A stretch of 64,000 nt of DNA, taken from Rhodobacteraceae bacterium HLUCCA08. GTDB lineage: Bacteria; Pseudomonadota; Alphaproteobacteria; Rhodobacterales; Rhodobacteraceae. The stretch spans positions 126,001 through 190,000 of the forward strand of contig LJSF01000014.1 in NCBI GenBank assembly GCA_001314655.1, given 5' to 3'. The position numbers and the translations under genes were made by a program. The notes under the pieces were generated by a model. That model searched no databases. It was not told the origin of the DNA and saw only the letters and a program-made list of their open reading frames with translations. This document shows positions 8,380-16,579 of this stretch, in pieces. Numbering within the stretch: position 1 is the stretch's first letter; each line of letters starts with the position of its first letter.

Positions 8380-9141
8380 ATGCCCTTCGAACCCGTTCAG
8401 CCCGAAAAGCTCAGCCAGGCCGTGATCCGCCAGATCGAACAGCTGATCCTGCGCGGCATCCTGCGGCCCGGGGACCGGCTTCCGCCCGAACGCGACCTGG
8501 CCGACCGGCTGGCGGTGTCGCGCCCGTCGCTGCGCGAGGCGCTGGCCGATCTGCAGGACAGCGGCCTGCTGGTGTCGCGGGCCGGGTCCGGGGTCTTTGT
8601 CGCCGATGTGCTGGGATCGGCGTTTTCGCCCGCGCTGAAACGGCTTTTCGCCGATCATGACGAGGCGGTCGACGATTACCTCGCCTTTCGCCGCGACATG
8701 GAGGGGCTGGCCGCCGAACGCGCCGCCCGCGCCGCGACCGACACCGACCTCAAGGTGATCGACGCGATATTCCGCAAGATGGAACGCGGCGGCGCCGAGC
8801 CGGCCGAAGAGGCCCGCCGCGACGCCGATTTCCACATGGCGATCATCGAGGCCAGCCACAACGTGATCATGCTGCACATGATGCGGTCGATGTATGACCT
8901 GCTGCGCGACGGGGTGTTCTACAACCGCCGGATCATGTTCGCCCAGCGCACCACCCGTGCGGCGCTGCTGGACCAGCACCGGGCGATCAACGCCGCGCTG
9001 CAGGCCCGCGACCCCGACGGCGCGCGGGCGGCGGTCGAAGCGCATCTGGCCTATGTCGCAAAGGCCCAGGCCGCCAGCCGCCGCGATGCCGCGCACGAGG
9101 CGATCGCCGCCAAGCGCCACGCCCACGAGCTGGACCGCTGA
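8380..9141 (+). CDS. GntR-family (FadR subfamily) transcriptional regulator
   Basis: The 253-residue protein has an N-terminal winged helix (RQIEQLILRGILRPGDRLPPERDLADRLAVSRPSLREAL, typical GntR) and an all-helical FCD ligand-binding domain from about residue 90. The FCD metal-site pattern is visible in RRDADFHMAIIEASHN and LLDQHRAINAALQARD...AHLAYV. It resembles PdhR/LldR-type regulators of organic-acid metabolism. It is coupled to the following flavodoxin-fold gene by a TGATG junction. Confidence 0.92.
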   Translation: MPFEPVQPEKLSQAVIRQIEQLILRGILRPGDRLPPERDLADRLAVSRPSLREALADLQDSGLLVSRAGSGVFVADVLGSAFSPALKRLFADHDEAVDDYLAFRRDMEGLAAERAARAATDTDLKVIDAIFRKMERGGAEPAEEARRDADFHMAIIEASHNVIMLHMMRSMYDLLRDGVFYNRRIMFAQRTTRAALLDQHRAINAALQARDPDGARAAVEAHLAYVAKAQAASRRDAAHEAIAAKRHAHELDR

Positions 9142-9863
9142 TGCCGCGCAGCCTGATCGTCTCGGCCGCGCCGTCGCCGGCCAGCTTCACCGCGCAATGG
9201 GCCGGCGTCAGCGCGGCCTGCTGCGACGCGCCGGTCGTGACCGACCTCGTCGCCCGCGGTTTCGACCCGGTGGAACGGCCGGATCACTTCGGCGCCGGCC
9301 CCGACATCCTCAAGGCGCAGGAGGCCTCGGCCCCGCCACCCGATATCGCCGGCGATGTGGCCGCCCTGCAGGCCGCCGACCGGCTGATCCTGCATTTCCC
9401 GGTCTGGTGGTTCGGCCCGCCCGCGATCCTGAAGGGCTGGCTGGACCGGGTGCTGATGAACGGCGTCTTTCACCGTGGCAGCGCCCGGTTCGACCAGGGT
9501 CTGGCGCGGGGCAAGTCGGCGCTGTTCTGCGTCAGCACCGGTGCGACTTTGGCCGAATGCGGCCCCGACGGGCGCGAAGGCGACATCCGCATGGTGCTTT
9601 GGCCGCTGGCCTATGCCTTGCGCTATTGCGGCATCGAGGTGCTGGAGCCGGTCTGCGTGCATGGCGTGCATGGCTATCACGACGGCGCGGCCCGGACAGC
9701 GCTCGAAACCCGGCTGCACGCGGCGCTGGACGCCCAGCCGCGGGTCATCGCGGGCTGGGACGAGCATCCGCGGCTGGCCTTCAACGCCGATGCGGATTTC
9801 GACGCAGACGGACGCCTGCGCCCGGACGCGCCCAGCGTCACGCCGTTCATCCGGCGGCGGTGA
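9141..9863 (+). CDS. Flavodoxin-fold NAD(P)H quinone oxidoreductase
   Basis: A 240-residue Flavodoxin_2 family protein related to MdaB/KefF. The central motif LILHFPVWWFGPPAILKGWLDRVL is the family's FMN/FAD isoalloxazine-binding segment, and LFCVSTGATLAECG provides the second flavin loop. It likely carries out two-electron reduction of quinones or electrophiles. Translation is coupled to the GntR gene (stop and start share one base), suggesting the regulator and reductase respond to the same signal. Confidence 0.85.
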   Translation: MPRSLIVSAAPSPASFTAQWAGVSAACCDAPVVTDLVARGFDPVERPDHFGAGPDILKAQEASAPPPDIAGDVAALQAADRLILHFPVWWFGPPAILKGWLDRVLMNGVFHRGSARFDQGLARGKSALFCVSTGATLAECGPDGREGDIRMVLWPLAYALRYCGIEVLEPVCVHGVHGYHDGAARTALETRLHAALDAQPRVIAGWDEHPRLAFNADADFDADGRLRPDAPSVTPFIRRR

Positions 9864-9958
9864 GCCAGCCGAACCCGGCGAAAGCCCCGGCCGCACGGTC
9901 GGCCCCCGCCGATCGCGCTCGGGGACCGCACGGGGGACCAGAGCCGGCCCGCCGAACG

Positions 9959-9985
9959 AAAAAGGCCCGGCGCAACGGCCGGGCC
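9959..9985 (-). terminator. Terminator of the F0 ATP synthase operon
   Basis: On the minus strand a GGCCCGGC/GCCGGGCC stem with a 6-base loop is followed by TTTTT. It lies 26 bases beyond the atpF stop codon. Confidence 0.85.
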
Positions 9986-10010
9986 CCCTCCCTGATTGTC
10001 CTTGCGCCGG

Positions 10011-10559
10011 TCAGTGCAGCCGGTCGCCGACCTCGGCGATGGCGTCGTCGATCAGCTTGTTGGCATCGTCGGCCGTGGTCTGCTTGGCGATCACCGCGCG
10101 GGCGGCCTCGATCGCGACGTTGACGGCCTGGTTGCGCACGTCGCGCACCGCGGCGGCCTGGGCGCTGGCGATCTGGTCCTCGGCGGCGGCCAGGCGGCGC
10201 TCGACCGAACGGGCGATCTCGGCCTTGGAGACCTCGGCCGCGGTCGCCGCCTCTTCCTTGGCATGCTCGACGATCCGGGCGGCCTGCTCTTCGACCTCTT
10301 TCTGCTTGCGCTCATAGGAGGCCAGCAGAGATTGCGCCTCTTCGCGCAGGGACTTGGCTTCGTCCAGGTCGTTGCGGATCGACTCGGCGCGGCCATCCAG
10401 CATCCTGCGCAACATCGGCGGGACCTTGAAATAGGCAAGGATACCGAGGAACAGCAGAAAGCCGAGCGTGACGACAAAGTCGGTATTGGCGAAACTGTAG
10501 AACTCGGCCGAGAACGGGTTCTTGGACGCGGCGAGCATCGGGGCGGTCAGGGCGTTCAT
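10011..10559 (-). CDS. atpF: F0F1 ATP synthase subunit b
   Basis: A 182-residue peripheral stalk subunit with one N-terminal membrane helix (FVVTLGFLLFLGILAYFKVP) and a long charged helical domain (RRMLDGRAESIRNDLDEAKSLREEAQSLL onwards) that dimerises to hold F1. The ATG at 10559 shares one base with the b' stop (TGATG), making it a better start than the GTG one codon earlier. It is the last gene of the operon. Confidence 0.95.
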   Translation of the reverse strand: MNALTAPMLAASKNPFSAEFYSFANTDFVVTLGFLLFLGILAYFKVPPMLRRMLDGRAESIRNDLDEAKSLREEAQSLLASYERKQKEVEEQAARIVEHAKEEAATAAEVSKAEIARSVERRLAAAEDQIASAQAAAVRDVRNQAVNVAIEAARAVIAKQTTADDANKLIDDAIAEVGDRLH

Positions 10560-11095
10560 CACGCATCCCCCTTCATCGCCGCGGTCACGGCGCTGGTGAC
10601 GCTGCGGGCATCGGCCTTGCCACCCAGGGCGGCGACGATTTCCTTGGCGGTGTCCTTGGCGACCGCCTGGACACTGTCCATCGCGCTGGCGCGGATCTCG
10701 GCGATCGCGGCCTCGCTTTCGGCGGTCTTTTCGGCGATCCGGGCATCGGCCCGGGCGATTTCCGCGTCCAGTTCGGTCTGGATTTCGGCCTTGGCCTCGG
10801 CGACGATGCGCTGGGCTTCGGCCCGGGCATCGGCCAGCGCCTTGTCATAGGCCTGTTCCGCCTCTTGCGCCTTCAGCTTGAGCTCTTCGGCGGCGGCGAT
10901 ATCGTTGGTGATCGTGCCCTTGCGTTCGGCCAGGATGCCGGCGATGCGCGGCAGGGCCACGCGGCTCAGCACGAAATAGATCACGATCAACGTGACCAGA
11001 AGCCAGAAGATCTGGTTCGGAAAGGTCGAGAAATCCAGCTGCGGCATGCCCGCCCCGCCGGCCTCGGCCCCTTGTTCGACTGCGCTGTCAGCCAT
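10559..11095 (-). CDS. atpX: F0F1 ATP synthase subunit b'
   Basis: A 178-residue second b-type stalk subunit, a hallmark of photosynthetic bacteria and alphaproteobacteria that use a b/b' heterodimer. The N-terminus is [20 protein letters not shown], followed by the membrane helix [20 protein letters not shown] and a coiled coil rich in Ala, Glu and Lys. The start at 11095 has GGAGG about ten bases upstream; an in-frame ATG 33 bases earlier lacks this. Confidence 0.95.
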   Translation of the reverse strand: MADSAVEQGAEAGGAGMPQLDFSTFPNQIFWLLVTLIVIYFVLSRVALPRIAGILAERKGTITNDIAAAEELKLKAQEAEQAYDKALADARAEAQRIVAEAKAEIQTELDAEIARADARIAEKTAESEAAIAEIRASAMDSVQAVAKDTAKEIVAALGGKADARSVTSAVTAAMKGDA

Positions 11096-11128
11096 GTGTC
11101 GTCCCTCCGACAGACCCTTGAATTCCAC

Positions 11129-11156
11129 GGGATGAGCGGACGGAACCGCTCACCCC
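11129..11156 (-). other. Intercistronic hairpin between atpE and atpX
   Basis: TGAGCGG/CCGCTCA arms with a 6-base loop, flanked by GGG/CCC that extend the stem across one mismatch. It lies after the atpE stop codon without a U-tract. It may set the stoichiometry of the highly needed c subunit by protecting its mRNA. Confidence 0.6.
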
Positions 11157-11179
11157 GCGCGTAAGGATGCTGGCGTGGC

Positions 11180-11416
11180 TCAGACGGCGAACATCAGCAG
11201 AAGCGCGACGAGGAACGAGAAGATCCCCAGGGCTTCCGCAAAGGCGATGCCGATGAACAGGGTCGCGGTCTGCGAGCCGGCGGCCGACGGATTGCGCAGG
11301 GCGCCCGCCAGGAAGTTGCCGGCGACGTGGCCCACGCCGATGGCGGCGGCGCCGGAACCGATGGCGGCGAGGCCGGCACCGATGAACTGACCGAGTTGAG
11401 CGATATTGCCTTCCAT
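11180..11416 (-). CDS. atpE: F0F1 ATP synthase subunit c
   Basis: A 78-residue proteolipid with two membrane helices. The first is glycine/alanine rich ([32 protein letters not shown], including the polar loop R-N-P). The second contains the proton-binding Glu in [21 protein letters not shown]. It forms the rotor ring. Confidence 0.97.
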   Translation of the reverse strand: MEGNIAQLGQFIGAGLAAIGSGAAAIGVGHVAGNFLAGALRNPSAAGSQTATLFIGIAFAEALGIFSFLVALLLMFAV

Positions 11417-11476
11417 GATCCTGATCTCCTTACGATGGAATTGGCGGATAGGGTTGCCGGGGCGCTTGGGCGCGCC

Positions 11477-12238
11477 TCAGTGATGCGGGTGCAGCGCGTC
11501 CTTGAGGTAGACGCAGGTGAGAATGGTGAAGACATAGGCCTGGATGAACGACACCAGAACCTCCAGCCCATAGATCGCGGCGACGGCGATGATCGCGATC
11601 GGCGCGATCGCCAGGACCTGGGCGAAGCCGGCGAAGACCTTGATCACCGCGTGGCCGGCCATCATGTTGCCGGCAAGACGGATCGAGTGGCTGACCGGCC
11701 GCACGAAGTAGGAAATGATCTCGATCACCGCCAGGATCGGCCGCAGCGCCAGCGGCGCCGAGCTGACCCAGAACAGGCTCAGAAAGCTCGCCCCGTTCTT
11801 GACGAAGCCGAGGATGGTCACGGTCAGGAACACCGCCATGGCCAGAACCGCGGTCACCGCGATATGGCTGGTCGTGGTGAAGCTGAGCGGCAGAAGCCCG
11901 AGGAAATTCGAGAACAGGATGAACAGGAACAGGGTGAAGATATAGGGGAAATACCGGATCCCGTCCTTGCCGGTGACGTCCTCGACCATCTTGTAGACAA
12001 AGCCGTAGGCCAGTTCGGCGACCGATTGGGTCCGGCCCGGCACGATCGACCGTTTCGAGGTGCCCAGCACCAGCAGTCCGATCACGCACAGGACCGCAAG
12101 CGCCATCCACATCGTCACGTTGGTCGGTGTGTACCAGTGGATCGCGTCGCCACCGAACAGCGCCTTGATCTCGAACTGGTCCAGCGGGTGGAACACCAGC
12201 CCGCCACCGTCACCCTGTGCTGCAGCGTCATCCGCCAT
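11477..12238 (-). CDS. atpB: F0F1 ATP synthase subunit a
   Basis: A 253-residue polytopic membrane protein forming the proton half-channels. The functional Arg lies in [18 protein letters not shown], and [21 protein letters not shown] is the conserved final helix. Its start overlaps the end of atpI by 11 bases. Confidence 0.97.
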   Translation of the reverse strand: MADDAAAQGDGGGLVFHPLDQFEIKALFGGDAIHWYTPTNVTMWMALAVLCVIGLLVLGTSKRSIVPGRTQSVAELAYGFVYKMVEDVTGKDGIRYFPYIFTLFLFILFSNFLGLLPLSFTTTSHIAVTAVLAMAVFLTVTILGFVKNGASFLSLFWVSSAPLALRPILAVIEIISYFVRPVSHSIRLAGNMMAGHAVIKVFAGFAQVLAIAPIAIIAVAAIYGLEVLVSFIQAYVFTILTCVYLKDALHPHH

Positions 12239-12575
12239 GGGTCTCGTCCTCGTCTCGCGCGGCGTGGTCTGCCGCCCATTTGTCCTGCACTTCCCGGGCG
12301 CTGCCCATCATCACGCGGATGCCGGCGGCCATGCCCAGAAAGATGAACACGATCATCAGGACCGGTTGCGTCCCGAAAACCCTGTCCAGCCCGTAGCCGA
12401 TCCCGAAACCGATCCCGATCCCGACCACAAGCTCGATCACCATGCGCCAGGCCAGCTCGGCCTGTCCGACATGGTTGTCCGGTTCGGGGGCCCGGTCCTC
12501 TCCCTTCGCCTTGCGGATGCGGTCCTCCAGCGCTTTCAGCCGGGCCGCGTTCTGCTCTGGCGTCGGGTCGGTCAC
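12228..12575 (-). CDS. atpI: AtpI/AtpZ-type ATP synthase accessory protein
   Basis: A 115-residue protein with a charged N-terminus (about 45 residues) and two membrane helices ([20 protein letters not shown] and [18 protein letters not shown]). The glycine-rich first helix and the AtpB overlap are typical of AtpI in alphaproteobacteria, which helps assemble or load the c-ring. The start is a GTG preceded by GGAGGGG. First gene of the F0 operon. Confidence 0.9.
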   Translation of the reverse strand: MTDPTPEQNAARLKALEDRIRKAKGEDRAPEPDNHVGQAELAWRMVIELVVGIGIGFGIGYGLDRVFGTQPVLMIVFIFLGMAAGIRVMMGSAREVQDKWAADHAARDEDETHGG

Positions 12576-12604
12576 GGGTTTGCACCCCTCCCACGGTCAA
12601 GGGG

Positions 12605-12633
12605 TTGCTATTGGGCGGGACGGGCAGAGTCAA
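12605..12633 (-). promoter_or_regulatory. Probable promoter of the F0 operon
   Basis: On the minus strand TTGACT is followed after 17 bases by TAGCAA, about 30 bases ahead of the atpI ribosome-binding site. It matches the sigma70-like pattern well at -35 and moderately at -10. Confidence 0.5.
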
Positions 12634-12668
12634 TAACCGTGCCGCGCCCGCGACTTTTCCGCCAGGCA

Positions 12669-12692
12669 CATGATTTTTTTATAAAAATCATG
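12669..12692. promoter_or_regulatory. AT-rich inverted repeat upstream of the F0 operon
   Basis: CATGATTTTT and AAAAATCATG face each other across TTAT. It stands out against GC-rich surroundings and sits about 36 bases upstream of the proposed -35 box of the atp operon, so it may be an operator or UP-like element. Confidence 0.45.
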
Positions 12693-12758
12693 ATCGCAGC
12701 GGCGCGACGATTGGCGCCACGCAACCCGCCACAGCCGAAACCGGCGGTTTCGCCACAT

Positions 12759-12809
12759 TCAACCGAATGGTTGACAATTCCGAGGGGCGACACTCAACCC
12801 GGCGGTTGA
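12759..12809. promoter_or_regulatory. Two copies of an ArsR-type operator, TCAACC-N4-GGTTGA
   Basis: Perfect inverted repeats at 12759-12774 and 12794-12809, 35 bases centre to centre, end 31 bases before the ArsR-family gene. Equal half-sites with a 4-base spacer and two copies in one promoter indicate autorepression by the dimeric regulator. TTGACA at 12771-12776 overlaps the first copy and could be a -35 box. Confidence 0.75.
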
Positions 12810-12840
12810 CTATCGCCGCGCCCTGGCCCCATCTGGCGCC

Positions 12841-13176
12841 ATGGCCGACCCGCTCGACACCGTCTTTTCCGCGCTTGCCGACCCGACCCGTCGGGCGATC
12901 CTGTCGATGCTGCTCGAGGACGACATGGCCGTCACCGACGTGGCCGACCCGTTCGAGATGTCGCTGGCCGCGATTTCCAAGCACCTCGCGGTGCTGGGCG
13001 CCGCCGGCCTGATCAGCCAGGAAAAGCGCGGCCGGGTGAAATGGTGCAAGCTGGAGCCCGACGCCCTGCGCGCGGCCAGTGTCTGGATGCAGGGTTTCGG
13101 CCAGTTCGAACCGGTCAACCTTGATGCCTTCGAGCGGTTCCTGGAGGGCGAGCTGGGCCCCGACGCCCAGGGCTAG
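12841..13176 (+). CDS. ArsR-family transcriptional regulator
   Basis: A 111-residue winged-helix protein: VFSALADPTRRAILSMLLEDDMAVTDVADPFEMSLAAISKHLAVLGAAGLI is the ArsR HTH (residues 7-58). It lacks the Cys-rich metal site (ELCVC) of ArsR/SmtB, so metal sensing is unlikely. Members of this kind are usually paired with an AHSA1/SRPBCC gene, which is absent here. The gene overlaps the end of the convergent LysR gene by four bases. Confidence 0.9.
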   Translation: MADPLDTVFSALADPTRRAILSMLLEDDMAVTDVADPFEMSLAAISKHLAVLGAAGLISQEKRGRVKWCKLEPDALRAASVWMQGFGQFEPVNLDAFERFLEGELGPDAQG

Positions 13177-14066
13177 GCCGCCGTTTCGCCGCGCCAGCCC
13201 TTCGACTCCTCCTTCAGGAACTGCAGGAAGGCCTGGACCTTGGGGCTGCGGTGCAGGTCGACATGGGTCACCAGCCAGGTCGGCGATTGCCATGCGTCCT
13301 GCGGCGGCATCACCTCGACCAGGTCATCGCGGGCGGCGTATTCCCAATCGGTCAGGAACCCGATCCCGGCCCCGGCGATCACCGCATCGCTCATCGAGCG
13401 GTTGTTCGAGGTGCGGAACACGATCCGGTCGCGCGGCACCACGTTCAGCAGCCAGTCCATGAAGGGCGGGCGGCGGTCCTCTCCGTCCAGGGCGACGAAT
13501 TCGTGTTCGGCGAAATCCTCGACCCCGCCGGGCAGGCCCATGCGGCGGGCATAATCCTTGGAGGCCGCCAGCCGCATGTCATAGGGCACAAAGCGCTGGA
13601 CCACGTTGTCGGGCTGGTCCGGCGCCTGGCGGCCGGCGCGGATCGCCACATGGGCCTCGCCGTATTCCAGCCGGAACAGCCGGTCGCCGGTCAGATAGCG
13701 CACCCGGATCTCGGGATGGACCTGCCGGAACCGGGCCAGCGCCGGCGTCAGCACCGCCGACAGCGCCACGAGCGAGGTGATCACCAGCTCGCCCGTCACC
13801 CCGTCGCCCTTGTCGCGGATCCGCCCGGCCAGCTGGGCGAACTGGTCGTCGGTCGCCTGCGCCACCTGCAACAGGTCGCGCCCGGCCTCGGTCGGGGTAT
13901 AGCCGCGGGCATGGCGCTGGAACAGTTTCACGCCCAGCCGCCCCTCCAGCGCGTCGATATGGCGGATCACCGTGGCATGATGCACGCCCAGCACTTCGGC
14001 CGCACCGCTGACCGTGCCGATGCGGGCCACCTGGTAGGCGGTGCGAACCTCGTCCCAATGCTCCAT
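13173..14066 (-). CDS. LysR-family transcriptional regulator
   Basis: A 297-residue regulator with an N-terminal HTH (TAYQVARIGTVSGAAEVLGVHHATVIRHIDALEGRLGVKLFQRHARGYTPTEAG compressed over residues 9-62) and a periplasmic-binding-like effector domain. The start at 14066 has GGAGGC upstream; longer in-frame extensions pass through non-coding sequence. No obvious target gene is adjacent: its divergent neighbour is ffh, 340 bases away. Confidence 0.9.
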   Translation of the reverse strand: MEHWDEVRTAYQVARIGTVSGAAEVLGVHHATVIRHIDALEGRLGVKLFQRHARGYTPTEAGRDLLQVAQATDDQFAQLAGRIRDKGDGVTGELVITSLVALSAVLTPALARFRQVHPEIRVRYLTGDRLFRLEYGEAHVAIRAGRQAPDQPDNVVQRFVPYDMRLAASKDYARRMGLPGGVEDFAEHEFVALDGEDRRPPFMDWLLNVVPRDRIVFRTSNNRSMSDAVIAGAGIGFLTDWEYAARDDLVEVMPPQDAWQSPTWLVTHVDLHRSPKVQAFLQFLKEESKGWRGETAA

Positions 14067-14204
14067 GCCTGTGCGCCTCCGATCAGATATGCAGCAAATG
14101 ACCCAACGCGGTTCGGTGACGCAAGGGGCCTGTCGGTCACATCCCCGTGCAGCGGGCCCGCAAAGACCGGAAACGCCCGGGTTCGCCGCCCGCGCGCCCG
14201 AGGC

Positions 14205-14233
14205 TTGACTCGCCGCCCACCCCGGCCTAAACG
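14205..14233 (+). promoter_or_regulatory. Probable promoter of the ffh operon
   Basis: TTGACT and TAAACG are separated by 17 bases, about 170 bases upstream of ffh. The position fits a long leader. Confidence 0.45.
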
Positions 14234-14406
14234 CCGCTCCAAACCGGAAAGCGCCGCCTTTCCGGTCCCGGCCCGTGCCGGGATCGCCCCCCGTCAGCGA
14301 GGTTTCGCCCACGGGGGCGTCATGCGTTTGGCCCCTCCGGGGTTTACGCATCCCACCGCCCGTCCCCATATGGCGGGCATGAACGCAACAGCCAGGAGGC
14401 GACGAG
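14234..14406 (+). other. Structured leader of the ffh operon
   Basis: This untranslated stretch contains several hairpins: ACCGGAAAG/CTTTCCGGT at 14243-14266, CCCGGC/GCCGGG just after it, and a stem with TGCGT/ACGCA at the base and CCCC/GGGG at the tip at 14323-14350. No SRP RNA signature is present. AGGAGG lies just before the ffh ATG. The 14067-14204 part holds nothing I can identify. Confidence 0.45.
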
Positions 14407-15900
14407 ATGTTCGAAACCCTATCGGAACGCCTGTCCGGCGTCTTCGACCGGCTGACCAAACAGGGTGCGCTGTCCGAAGACGACGTCAGGACCGCCCTGC
14501 GCGAGGTCCGCGTCGCCCTGCTCGAGGCCGACGTGTCGCTGCCTGTCGCCCGCGACTTCGTCAAGGCGGTGCAGGACAAGGCCACCGGCCAGGCGGTCAC
14601 CAGATCGGTCACCCCGGGCCAGCAGGTCATCAAGATCGTCCATGACGAACTGGTCCATGTCCTGACCGGCGAGGGCGATCCCGGCAAGCTCAAGATCGAC
14701 AACCCCCCGGCGCCGATCCTGATGGTCGGCCTGCAGGGCTCGGGCAAGACGACGACCACCGGCAAGCTCGCCAAGCGCCTGAAGGACCGCGAGGGCAAGA
14801 AGGTGCTGATGGCCTCGCTCGATGTCAATCGGCCCGCGGCGATGGAACAGCTTGCCATTCTCGGCACCCAGATCGGCGTCGACACCCTGCCCATCGTCAA
14901 GGGCGAAACCCCGGTGCAGATCGCCAGACGGGCCAAGACCCAGGCGGCGATGGGCGGCTATGACGTCTACATGCTCGACACCGCCGGCCGGCTGCATATC
15001 GATGCCGAGCTCATCGCCCAGGCCGCCGAGGTCCGCGATGTGGTCAACCCGCGCGAAACCCTGCTGGTGGTCGACGGGCTGACCGGCCAGGTCGCCGTCG
15101 AGGTGGCCGAGGAATTCGACGACAAGATCGGCGTCTCGGGCGTGGTCCTGACCCGGATGGACGGCGATGGCCGCGGCGGCGCGGCGCTGTCGATGCGCGC
15201 GGTCACCGGCAAGCCGATCCGCTTCGTCGGCCTCGGCGAAAAGATGGACGCGATCGAGGAATTCCACGCCGAACGCATCGCCGGCCGGATCCTCGGCATG
15301 GGCGACATCGTGTCCCTCGTCGAAAAGGCCCAGCAGACGATCGAGGCCGAACAGGCCGAACGCATGATGAAACGGTTCCAGAAGGGCCGCTTCAACATGA
15401 ACGATCTCAAGATGCAGCTGGAACAGATGCTCAAGATGGGCGGCATGGAAGGCATGATGGGCATGATGCCCGGCGCGAAAAAGATGGCCGCCCAGGCCGA
15501 GGCCGCCGGCATGGACGACAAGCTGATCACCCGCCAGATCGCCCTGATCCAGTCGATGACCAAGATCGAACGGGCCAATCCGCAGATCCTCCAGGCCAGC
15601 CGCAAGAAACGCATCGCCGCCGGCGCCGGCCTCGATGTCAGCGACCTCAACAAGCTGCTCAAGATGCAGCGGCAGATGTCGGACATGATGAAGAAGATGG
15701 GCAAGATGGGCAAAGGCGGCATGCTCAAGCAGGCCGTCAAGCAGATGTTCGGCAAGGGCGACGCGATGCCCGACATGAACGACCCCGCCGCCCTGCAAGA
15801 GGCCGCCAAGGCGCTCGGCGGCGCGATGCCCAAGGGCCTGCCGGGTTTGGGCGGCTCTGCCCTTCCGCCCGGTCTGTCGGGCTTCGGGAAAAAGCGGTGA
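14407..15900 (+). CDS. ffh: Signal recognition particle GTPase Ffh
   Basis: A 497-residue protein with the three SRP54 domains. The N-domain carries ALLEADVSLPV. The G-domain has P-loop GLQGSGKTTTTGKLAKRL, DVNRPAA, DTAGRLH and TRMDGDGRGG. The Met-rich M-domain (QLEQMLKMGGMEGMMGMMPG and later) binds 4.5S RNA and signal peptides. It delivers nascent membrane proteins to SecYEG via FtsY. First gene of a cluster that continues through two acetyltransferases, chorismate mutase and rpsP. Confidence 0.98.
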   Translation: MFETLSERLSGVFDRLTKQGALSEDDVRTALREVRVALLEADVSLPVARDFVKAVQDKATGQAVTRSVTPGQQVIKIVHDELVHVLTGEGDPGKLKIDNPPAPILMVGLQGSGKTTTTGKLAKRLKDREGKKVLMASLDVNRPAAMEQLAILGTQIGVDTLPIVKGETPVQIARRAKTQAAMGGYDVYMLDTAGRLHIDAELIAQAAEVRDVVNPRETLLVVDGLTGQVAVEVAEEFDDKIGVSGVVLTRMDGDGRGGAALSMRAVTGKPIRFVGLGEKMDAIEEFHAERIAGRILGMGDIVSLVEKAQQTIEAEQAERMMKRFQKGRFNMNDLKMQLEQMLKMGGMEGMMGMMPGAKKMAAQAEAAGMDDKLITRQIALIQSMTKIERANPQILQASRKKRIAAGAGLDVSDLNKLLKMQRQMSDMMKKMGKMGKGGMLKQAVKQMFGKGDAMPDMNDPAALQEAAKALGGAMPKGLPGLGGSALPPGLSGFGKKR

Positions 15901-15905
15901 CCGTG

Positions 15906-16016
15906 ATGACCGCCCCCGCTTCATCCTGGCCGGACAACGCCCGCCAGCGGCTGCCGATCGCGCCACTGGCCGACCGAAAGCGCGCGGTGGCGCGGATTTC
16001 GACGGCCGCCCCGTGA
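15906..16016 (+). CDS. 36-residue micro-ORF between ffh and the first acetyltransferase
   Basis: An ATG two codons after the ffh stop opens a 36-codon frame (MTAPASSWPDNARQRLPIAP...) that ends in a GTGA overlap with the GNAT gene. The GNAT GTG start has no Shine-Dalgarno of its own, so translation of this short frame could deliver ribosomes to it. The peptide matches nothing I recognise and may be unimportant in itself. Confidence 0.35.
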   Translation: MTAPASSWPDNARQRLPIAPLADRKRAVARISTAAP

Positions 16017-16579
16017 CCGGAACGACCGTCCATATCCCCAGGCTGGAAACCGAACGGCTGATCCTGCGCGCCCCGGCGATGTCGGATTTCGAACCGTTCA
16101 TGGATGTCCTCGAAACCGACCGGTCGGCCTTCGTCGGCGGCCCCACGCCCCGGCGCCAGTCGATGCGCGGTTTCGGCCATGTCGCCGGGCTGTGGGTGAC
16201 CCGGGGCTATTCGCTTTTCGTGCTGGACCGGCGCGATGCGCCCGGCGCGCCGATCGGGATGGCCGGCCCCTGGCATCCGGTGATCTGGCCCGAACTGGAA
16301 TTCGGCTGGTCGCTCTGGGACGCCGCGCACGAAGGCCAGGGCTTCGTGACCGAGGCGATGCGCGCGATCATGCCCTGGGCCTGGGACACGACCGGCACCG
16401 ACACCGCCGTGTCCTTCATCGATGCCGACAACCCGCGCTCGATCCAGGTCGCCCGGGCGCTGGGCGCGCGGCCCGACGAGGACATGACCGAGGAGATGAA
16501 CGAACCCGGCTCTCCGTTTCACGACGCGGAGGGCGCCCGGGTCCAGGTCTGGCGCCACCGCAAGGAGGCGCTGCAGTGA
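16013..16579 (+). CDS. GNAT-family N-acetyltransferase (copy A)
   Basis: A 188-residue RimJ/RimL-type acetyltransferase: LETERLILRAPAMSDFEPFMDVL at the N-terminus, LEFGWSLWDAAHEGQGFVTEAMRAI as the acetyl-CoA binding motif A (a variant of Q/RxxGxG/A), and SFIDADNPRSIQVARALGA as motif B. Start is GTG. It likely acetylates an amino group of a protein or small molecule. It overlaps the next GNAT gene by GTGA; the two share the LETERL/LTTDRL opening and look like an old tandem duplication. Confidence 0.88.
   Translation: MTGTTVHIPRLETERLILRAPAMSDFEPFMDVLETDRSAFVGGPTPRRQSMRGFGHVAGLWVTRGYSLFVLDRRDAPGAPIGMAGPWHPVIWPELEFGWSLWDAAHEGQGFVTEAMRAIMPWAWDTTGTDTAVSFIDADNPRSIQVARALGARPDEDMTEEMNEPGSPFHDAEGARVQVWRHRKEALQ

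Noticed and set aside
14234-14406. Possible 4.5S SRP RNA in the ffh leader
   Set aside because: Hairpins are present but the conserved GGTCAGG...GGAAGCAGCC-type domain IV loop is not.
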